64,000 bases of DNA. It comes from Agrypnia vestita. Lineage: Eukaryota; Arthropoda; Insecta; Trichoptera; Phryganeidae. Below, in pieces: positions 57,151 through 64,000 of the stretch. Each line of letters opens with the position of its first letter. Within the stretch, counting starts at the first letter, position 1. The position numbers were made by a program, and so were the translations under genes. The stretch lies in assembly GCA_016648135.1 (NCBI GenBank), contig JADDOH010000154.1, positions 62,001 through 126,000 of the forward strand. The letters run 5' to 3'. The notes beneath the pieces are model-generated. The model searched no databases. It saw nothing but the letters and a program-made list of their open reading frames with translations, and had not been told where the DNA came from.

Positions 57151-59240
57151 ATTTTCTTTTATTAGTTTGTTAGCTTGTTAAGGATAAGTGGAGCGATGAA
57201 TTTTACTAAAAGGTTTTTTTTTTGGAAATAATGCATCTTCAAAACGGATTCTTCAGCAACAGCGAGCAGTTCAATAAGTAGTGGAGCACACGACGATGCA
57301 ATGTTTTATGCACCAGGCTGGCTCTAACAATGAGGTCAGGTGGAGAATTTAGATTCTTCCCACAGGACTAGCGGGGAATATATTTTAAGATTCTACAGTC
57401 AATTTGTGACAGTCACTCATTGAAGCTATTTAAGGTAAAAAGAAATATACACAAAAAAAAATTATAAATTTGAAAAATATTGACACGAAATTTTAAATCA
57501 ATAAATCAACACGTAATCGAAGTCTTCTGAACAGAAAAATTAATTAAGAACCCTATTACGGAAACTTCAACAATACCGGTTAATACGCGATAGCATTGCG
57601 CCAAGAAGTCCTAGATAAGCTAAGAATCAACGGTGATCCATAGCGCATTATATATATCAGCGAAATAAATACCGAGATTATTTACCGGGCGTTTGATAGT
57701 TTTTGATGGCACTCAACGTGATAAGAAATGGCGAAAAAAGAGTTCATAGATGTGCAAATATTCTAGAAAATGATTATAAAGTGTTCCAGACAAGTGGAAG
57801 ATGCTTTAGTAATGAGTTGGAAATTAGTAAGAATAACATTATACTGTTTCATTTAAGTTTGTGTACAGTGCCTTTTTGCGATTAAATAAAAACATAAATT
57901 AATTTCAAAATTTAATTTGTCTCCCACCGGTCGAATAATTTAATAACGTAAATTGAATCAATACATATCATTTTTTGTTAATTTTACCAACTTTAAAAAA
58001 CGTTGCAAAACTATTTAATTACGGTTAACTTTAATGTTTGTCGCTCATCAAAAGGAAAAGCTCACGAAAAGTTACACTATTTTTTCCACTTTGCCCTCTA
58101 GCTGCCTTACCTTGCCGGTAAATATGGTCATCTGAGCATACGACATTCATTTCTAAAATTGCACCATTCCACAGCACTTCTCACACCAACCCTTTCAAGT
58201 TAATGCCATTCGACTACCAAACCTCTCCCTACGCATATGAAGAGCTACACAAAATATGACTGCAAAAAATATCATACAAGATCGGTGTAGAGCTGAATAA
58301 AAATAAATTAATAAAAAGCACCTGAAACTACTAAATTTCTTGGTCTTTTTTACAAATAGTTCTCTTTTGAATTTGTCTTCATGTTTGTGGGTACACAATT
58401 ATTATTAATTTTTCATATACAATTTTTATATTTTGATTGCCTACACTTCGATTTTTGATTTCTAATTTGTTAGTTTACATTTTAAACAAAGGGGCTATGG
58501 GCTCTGAAACATGTTGATATTTTAAATATATAAATGGTGAAAATAAAGTACATTTTTATTAATTATTACATTAATTATAGTTATACTAAATATTATTATA
58601 TTTGCAACCCCTTTTATCATTCTTTGACCATAACTTACAGATGAAATACATATTGAATTGCAATTATTAAATTAAAATATTTATTTAAGCCTTAAACAAA
58701 AGAACCTAATCGAATATGAAATTAATATGTGACGGTATTTGAAGAGAATAAAACAAACTAATCTGAGTACGAAGCGAAGTTGTATATACACGTTTCTGAT
58801 GCAAGTTGAGCGTTTTTCATGTCGTTTTATGTTACCCTTTTTCTAATATATTTGCACTTAATTTTTTATTTTACCAGCTTTAAGTTTTACCATTTTTATT
58901 CGATACATAAATAAGGGTATTTTAAAATGCCTCCCCTAATGCGTACTTACGTATGTACGTACTGTATACATAGTCGAGATTCAGGAGCTTTGCGTGAATA
59001 AGGAGTTGAAAACATGTTATTCCACACACTTTCCACTTCACTAAGCTCGCCTTATTTATGATGGAGCATGACGTATTGCCTCATAACGATGGTGTACTAA
59101 CGCAAAATTTGATTTTCACAACGGCGCTGTAACAACATCTCTTCCGACCCCAATTTTCACCTTCTTGTCCGCCCTTATGAGTAAAGGCAAATAATGAATA
59201 CAAAATAACACATTTATATATTTTTTTAAAAAACATAAAA
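57151..59240. other. No gene seen
   Basis: AT-rich, chance ORFs only. Confidence 0.45.
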
Positions 59241-59249
59241 TTGTTTTCA

Positions 59250-59957
59250 TTGCAAAAAGATGTATTAAATTAGGGGAACGCAAAAGGATGATGTTCTGAA
59301 TGTTAGCTATTATTAATTACAAATTAAATATACGCTTGGAAGATATCAATTATGAATATCTCCTTAGTTATTTACAACTTTCAAACTTGTCTGTGAGACG
59401 TACTGTAACAGACCTAATATTTCTTTATAGGATCGTAAATAGTTTGATTGATTGCCCCCAGATTATTAGTCTGATCGACTTATATGCTCCATCGAGGTCA
59501 TCAAGACACAGTGCATTGTTCTATTATAGTGGAAGTGTCAGAACTAATGCATTAGCAAACTCTGTAATTCCCAGATTACACTCATTAGGGAATGAGCATG
59601 CAGAGGCGGCTGACATTTTTGCTGATAGTATAACTGTTTATAGGACAAAGCTGATACAATTGTTTACATCCCAACAAAATGGAAATGGACAATAAATCTT
59701 TCTATTTTACCTTTAACTATTATTATTTCTGCCTTTAACTTTATTATTATTTTATCTTATGTTTATATGTTTTTCTTATGTTTTTCTGTATTATTATTAT
59801 TATTATTATTAACTTTTAACTATTATTATTGTAACTTTTAACTGTATTTTAATTTTAACTGTCTTATGTTATTTAAAAAAAAATTATTCTGTATATTGTA
59901 AAAGCCCATAAGGGCGTTAAATAAATAAATAAATAAATAAATAAAATAAATAAATTA
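59250..59957 (+). pseudogene. LINE 3' end with 131-codon reverse-transcriptase C-terminus
   Basis: Frame 59300-59695: LSVRRTVTDLIFLYRIVNSL, IDCPQIISLIDLYAPSRSSR and HSALFYYSGSVRTNALANSV are the conserved non-LTR C-terminal blocks ('R...DL.FLY...N..ID.P......L..P.R..R'). The 3' UTR ends GTAAAAGCCCATAAGGGCG and (AAAT)n. The frame is open to its natural stop, but the upstream RT domain is missing. Confidence 0.85.
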
Positions 59958-59984
59958 TATTCGCTATCATTATTTTATTAATTT

Positions 59985-60115
59985 TAATTAATTAAAACAT
60001 TAAATAAACCATTTGGAACGTCTACCGGTTTCGATATCACTGTATCTTCGTCAGAACAAAACGGGTTACTAATTATATCCAATCACAAAGTAAACGCTAT
60101 AAACATCAAACATAT
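59985..60115 (-). repeat. Repeat with hammerhead-like core, copy b
   Basis: In the minus sense: GTTTACTTTGTGATTGGATA, CTGACGA (60054-60048), stem GATA-cagtga-TATC, GAAA (60032-60029) and CCGGT, then AGACGTTCCAAATGG. It has an intact CTGANGA and GAAA core and a palindromic ACCGGT. Related copies at 39.2 and 57.0 kb are degraded. Confidence 0.5.
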
Positions 60116-60436
60116 ATCATTACTAGTATATCATTATTTTATTTGCAGCAGTTCGAAATAGTTGAACTTTGAACTTCCCGAAACGCTGCTTAGCTGCGAT
60201 AGGATGTATTTTATCTTCCAATATGGCTTTAAACGATGGGATACAGGATATTATGTTTTATGAATGTCTCATGATATGGCCAAACCACTGGATAATCGTA
60301 TTTGAAATTCAGCCACAAGAAAAGAAGAAACGATGGGGAAAATCTACTGAAAATCAGAATTAAAATAATTTATGAATTTTTACCTTATTTGAAAAGTCTG
60401 AAAAAATACTTTTGTTACATTTTCGTAATCTGTTTC

Positions 60437-60483
60437 ACACCCTAATAAATATATCATTTTTATTGATATATTTATTAGGGTGT
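60437..60483. repeat. Perfect 20-bp hairpin, 7-base loop
   Basis: ACACCCTAATAAATATATCA, loop TTTTTAT, then the exact reverse complement (60464-60483). Its size would suit a small MITE or a structured RNA. No other copy in the window. Confidence 0.85.
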
Positions 60484-61195
60484 ACCCATTAATAACGTAT
60501 TTTTTCCCTACTTTGTGTAGTCATGACTCACACTTTATGGAAAAAAAATATTATTTAGTATTTTACTTAAAACTATTCGCCAGAAGGGACACAGTCGGCT
60601 TTTGGCCGTGAAACAATCATGCGTCAATATAATTATTACATTTTTATGGCATTAAATATTTACGTAATTCAAGAATATGTATTATTTTTTGTGTCAACTG
60701 GCCAAGTGAGACCATTCCGTGATTTTTGATAATAATATGAATATTTTAAAATTAAGTGTGTTTGTGACAAAATATTTTTTTTTTGATTCAGAAATTAAAA
60801 ACCATAATTAATAAAATTAAGAATAATAGTATAAATTTATTAGGCGTTTTAAAATGAAATGCACTAAAATTTACATAAGCGGCGATTCTTAATTTAAATT
60901 GTTGTCTCATTGGTTGAGTTTAAAACAAACCAAAATTGTGATGAATACATTTTTCCATTAATAATCTCGTGGAAAAATTGACTCAGAAAAACCTCCCTAT
61001 CAAACACGTCAACCTGTTTAGCTTACTCAACATATTTTATCAATTTTGACATTTCACTGTCGATATTTTTTTTCGAGTGCTTTCCAAATAGCACTTCACT
61101 TTCAGTCTGTTCAATTTAATAATTTCACTCGTATTCTTTACATTAACATTACCTTGGAGCTTTTAAAAATACAACAAACATGGTAATTATTAGGA
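60484..61195. other. No gene seen
   Basis: AT-rich, no repeat recognised. Confidence 0.45.
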
Positions 61196-61199
61196 ATTT

Positions 61200-61700
61200 A
61201 AATATCTAAAATAAAACATACAGTAACGAGAGGGTGAATAATACTTACAACAATACTATCGAATTCTCTCAAACATTCCACAACACTCTGGAACGCACTG
61301 TGGAACATTTTGGAATCATCTTGAATGTTCCATAAGTCTCTCGTAATCTCCTGGAACAAGTCTCTTGAAAAATCGATAAGGAACCTATAGATACAAGGGC
61401 GTCACGCGACGCGGGATCAGTCATTCGTGACGATTGAAGTGCGCTACATCCCAGCGATAAAACCGTAGCGCAAACCAGTGTAGTGAGTCATTCATTACGG
61501 TTAACCTATGCGATATTGCAATTGAGCGCAGCGCAGTGTGACCAGCGCGTATTCCAGCGATAATAAGTAAAGGAAGTTTCTACCATGGCAAGATGTTTTT
61601 TTACGTGCGAATATTGAATGGAGTTTACTAGAAAGTTATCAAACCTATAAAAATAGAGTTAAATAGTGCGATAACTACGTACATACATGTAAGGAAATTA
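61200..61700 (+). mobile_element. LTR-like repeat, copy F, with HSE array
   Basis: The middle part GGCGTCACGCGACGCGGGAT and GCGCAGCGCAGTGTGACCAG is shared with the reverse complement of copy C (63.8 kb). Upstream is the phased array 61303-61330, with a TATAGATACAAGGGC promoter-like stretch (about 61386). Ends not located; the usual terminal block was not found. Confidence 0.5.
61303..61330 (+). promoter_or_regulatory. Phased heat-shock element in copy F
   Basis: GAAcaTTTtgGAAtcATCtt then GAAtgTTC: six alternating units in 5-bp phase, four perfect and two with one or two changes. Confidence 0.55.
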
Positions 61701-62930
61701 AATATATTCTCTGTTCAATCAAAACGGGCTCTCGATTTAATCACAGAGTAAAAATAGTGTTATAGGTCGACCACAATCAAAAGACCATTCCCTAGCTTTG
61801 TCTGGTAAGACGAAAGCGGTAAAATTGCCTGACAAGCCCGTATTACAAGCCTCAATATGATATTCCAAATAAATATTATTATTTTTTGTTTAAAAAAGCT
61901 TTTTTAAAAAACTACTAGAAAAACTTATTTTGTGTTCATTTTTTGCATCGTAACAGCACACATATTTTTTGTGCACATTCTTTTGAATGCGGTCTAGCTA
62001 TAGCTGCTATGTGCAGTACCTACATTTAGTATTTAGGCAAAAAGTATTCACACACTTCCTGATGCCTAGTAATGCGCTTGTTACACCTGATTAATACGTA
62101 GATTAGTGGATACCAGACACGGATAATATCGTATTGCGCAAGTATTCGAAAGTTAACTTAAATTTTAATTTTTATGTGAGAATGAAGCTTGTGCCTTCGG
62201 GAAATATTAAATTAAAATAAGTTTAAAAAATGAATGTTACGAATAGTACCTACATCATTTTATAATGTCAAAAATTATTTATAATTTAATATAAATAGCC
62301 CTGTTGAAACAAAGAGCGTACTTAAGGAGTTATTTTAATGGGGATGAGAAAATATAATATTTGGCATAACAAAAGTGTAATTATTAAAATTTCTGTAAAC
62401 TTCTTAGCCGTAAAATAAGTTAATCATTGCCTGTGTCCTACACTATTTATATTATAGACTGCATACAGAGTCCATCTATGACTTTTAGAAGTATTATAAA
62501 TGGATTTTTATCTTAATATACAATTAAGTGTAACACGTAACAATGCTAGCGTGCCAGGCAAAATAGGTGCTTGCGTGCCGCTCCGGCACGCGTGTCAAAG
62601 AATCGTAAGATCTGAATATAGTTTTATCTATAATAGATTAAAGAACTACTTTATATCAAGTATTGTGTATGTGGTGTGGATTTGATAGAAAGGGAATTAA
62701 TAAGAATTGAATGTGGGAAATGAATCCGGGTATTTTGGTAGGGAATTCTAGGATATTTTCCATGGATCGTCAGTGGGTCGAGTACTATTAAAAGAGCTCA
62801 ATGTGTCTTTTTGGGTTCTTTTTTCTACCACTGCTCAGATTTCAGCTCACATCACCGATTTATCAGTTATATATAAAATTGGCAATATTCAACTGAGCTG
62901 CGACGTTTTTATATATTTTACGCCCCCATC
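61701..62930. other. No gene seen
   Basis: A 61-codon open frame at 62500-62685 resembles nothing known to me. Confidence 0.4.
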
Positions 62931-62939
62931 TGCGAATCT

Positions 62940-63300
62940 TCTATAAAATGGATGAAACGCTTTTTGAAAAGTGCTATTTCTATTATTGTGTTCACGCGTT
63001 AGTTATATTTCTACTGATAAAAGAAAATCACGAAAATGAAATTTACAAAAAGGTAGTTGCTCATGGTAGAAACACAAGATGCGCTACAGATCAAATTTTA
63101 ACTAAACCAAGAATAACAAATAAATATGGACTGAGAACACTTGAATATCTAGTTCCAATGTTCTCGAACAAAATACTAAGTAACTTTCTCACAGACCTAA
63201 AGATTAAAAAATCAGTGGCAGAACTTAAAAAGTGGTTATTAGTAGAGGACATAAGTTATATATGAACTGTATTAATATTGAAATGGTGTAAAGAATATTA
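62940..63300 (+). pseudogene. LINE reverse-transcriptase C-terminus
   Basis: Frame 62948-63265: VVAHGRNTRCATDQILTKPR, ITNKYGLRTLEYLVPMFSNK and SVAELKKWLL match the CR1-like C-terminal pattern 'HGRNTR.A.DQ......RT..G..S..Y..P...N'. No RT domain upstream. Confidence 0.7.
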
Positions 63301-63530
63301 TAATGATAACGTCAATGAATAATTAGTGATGTGTATATATATTTTTTTAGGCGTTTGTTTCACACATGAAAGACACTGGGGTTAAAACCCAGCGCCTGCA
63401 ATTTTTTTTTTGATAACAGTGAAAATAAAAGCAATAAATACCTACTCTATATTTTAACAGTATAACAATCTTTAGTAAAACAAACATGTTACAAATTTGA
63501 CCAGGATTAAAAAAAGAATTACATATCAAA
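63301..63530. other. No feature seen
   Basis: AT-rich spacer. Confidence 0.4.
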
Positions 63531-63534
63531 ATAC

Positions 63535-64000
63535 TGTCGCGAGTCGTAGTTGTGGGAGACAAATAAAATACTTTAACTAAATTATACTTTTATTTATTAC
63601 AAAATAAGTCACTGGACGCAAGTTAAATCGAAGAACCATTCTTAAATTTATAGTCATTGAATATTTCCAGAATGTTTCACATACTTGTAATTACACTGTT
63701 TCTTAATTCGCACAATTTCATTAATTTCAAAAACTTCTCTCCACCGGTAAGAACTTCCTTTATTTACTATCGCTGGAATTCATGCGCTGTTCGCACTGCG
63801 CTGCGCTTCGTTGCTAATACCGCATTGGTAAACGAGAAGAATGACCGAATCCACGTCGCGTGACGCCTTTGTATCAATAGGTAGATAAATGCTTTTCTCG
63901 TTCTTTCGAAACCTTACACTAACTGCCTATCTAGTCGTTTCGAGAGACTTTTGGAGCATTCCAGAGATTACGAGAGATCCTATAAGTTTCGAAAATGTTC
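63535..64000 (-). mobile_element. LTR-like repeat, copy C, running off the window
   Basis: Starts TGTCGCGAGTCGTAGTTG then GAGACAAATAAAATAC. The middle GCACTGCGCTGCGCTTCGTT and CACGTCGCGTGACGCC matches copy F inverted. Near the window end, TTC units (63988-63990, 63998-64000) lie in one phase with degenerate units between, so the array probably continues outside. Confidence 0.6.

Overview
The window reads as about 64 kb of AT-rich, gene-poor, repeat-dense insect chromosome, most likely from a moth or butterfly. The only intact protein-coding gene I can support is an insect-type alpha-(1,3)-fucosyltransferase. LINE 3' ends with a (TTAG)n tail, Helitrons ending in a hairpin plus CTAG, tRNA-derived SINEs and mariner remnants fit Lepidoptera. 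That order-level call is inference. The sequence has no operons, ribosome binding sites or CRISPR arrays.

Layout. 0-6.3 kb: a LINE tail, a Helitron, a broken RTE-like LINE, then the fucosyltransferase gene on the minus strand (4249-5439), which is uninterrupted and has about 50% GC against about 30% around it. 6.3-25 kb: dead LINE 3' ends, two tRNA-derived repeat families (some copies inverted or partly tandem), and LTR-like repeats whose upstream parts carry TATA boxes and phased GAA/TTC heat-shock-type sites. 25-36 kb: a fold-back MITE, a TTAA-flanked 451-bp MITE, a mariner remnant split by a LINE insertion with an 11-bp target duplication, and more LINE and SINE copies. 36-51 kb: three Helitron relatives, a CR1/L2-like LINE end, and long stretches without features. 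50.6-64 kb: several more LTR-like repeats, an inverted repeat with about 125-bp arms, hammerhead-ribozyme-like cores and two more LINE ends.

The most interesting pattern is a dispersed LTR-like family (TGTCACG...CGTGACA ends, AATAAA near one end) in which at least eight copies carry 5-bp-phased GAA/TTC arrays, usually close upstream of a TATA box. This looks like a heat-shock-factor-responsive retroelement promoter. A second pattern is a set of short cores of the form CTGANGA - hairpin - GAAAC followed by a short palindrome, resembling the minimal hammerhead ribozymes known from Penelope-like elements and retrozymes. No intact transposase or reverse transcriptase is present, so the mobile elements here appear to be dead or non-autonomous.
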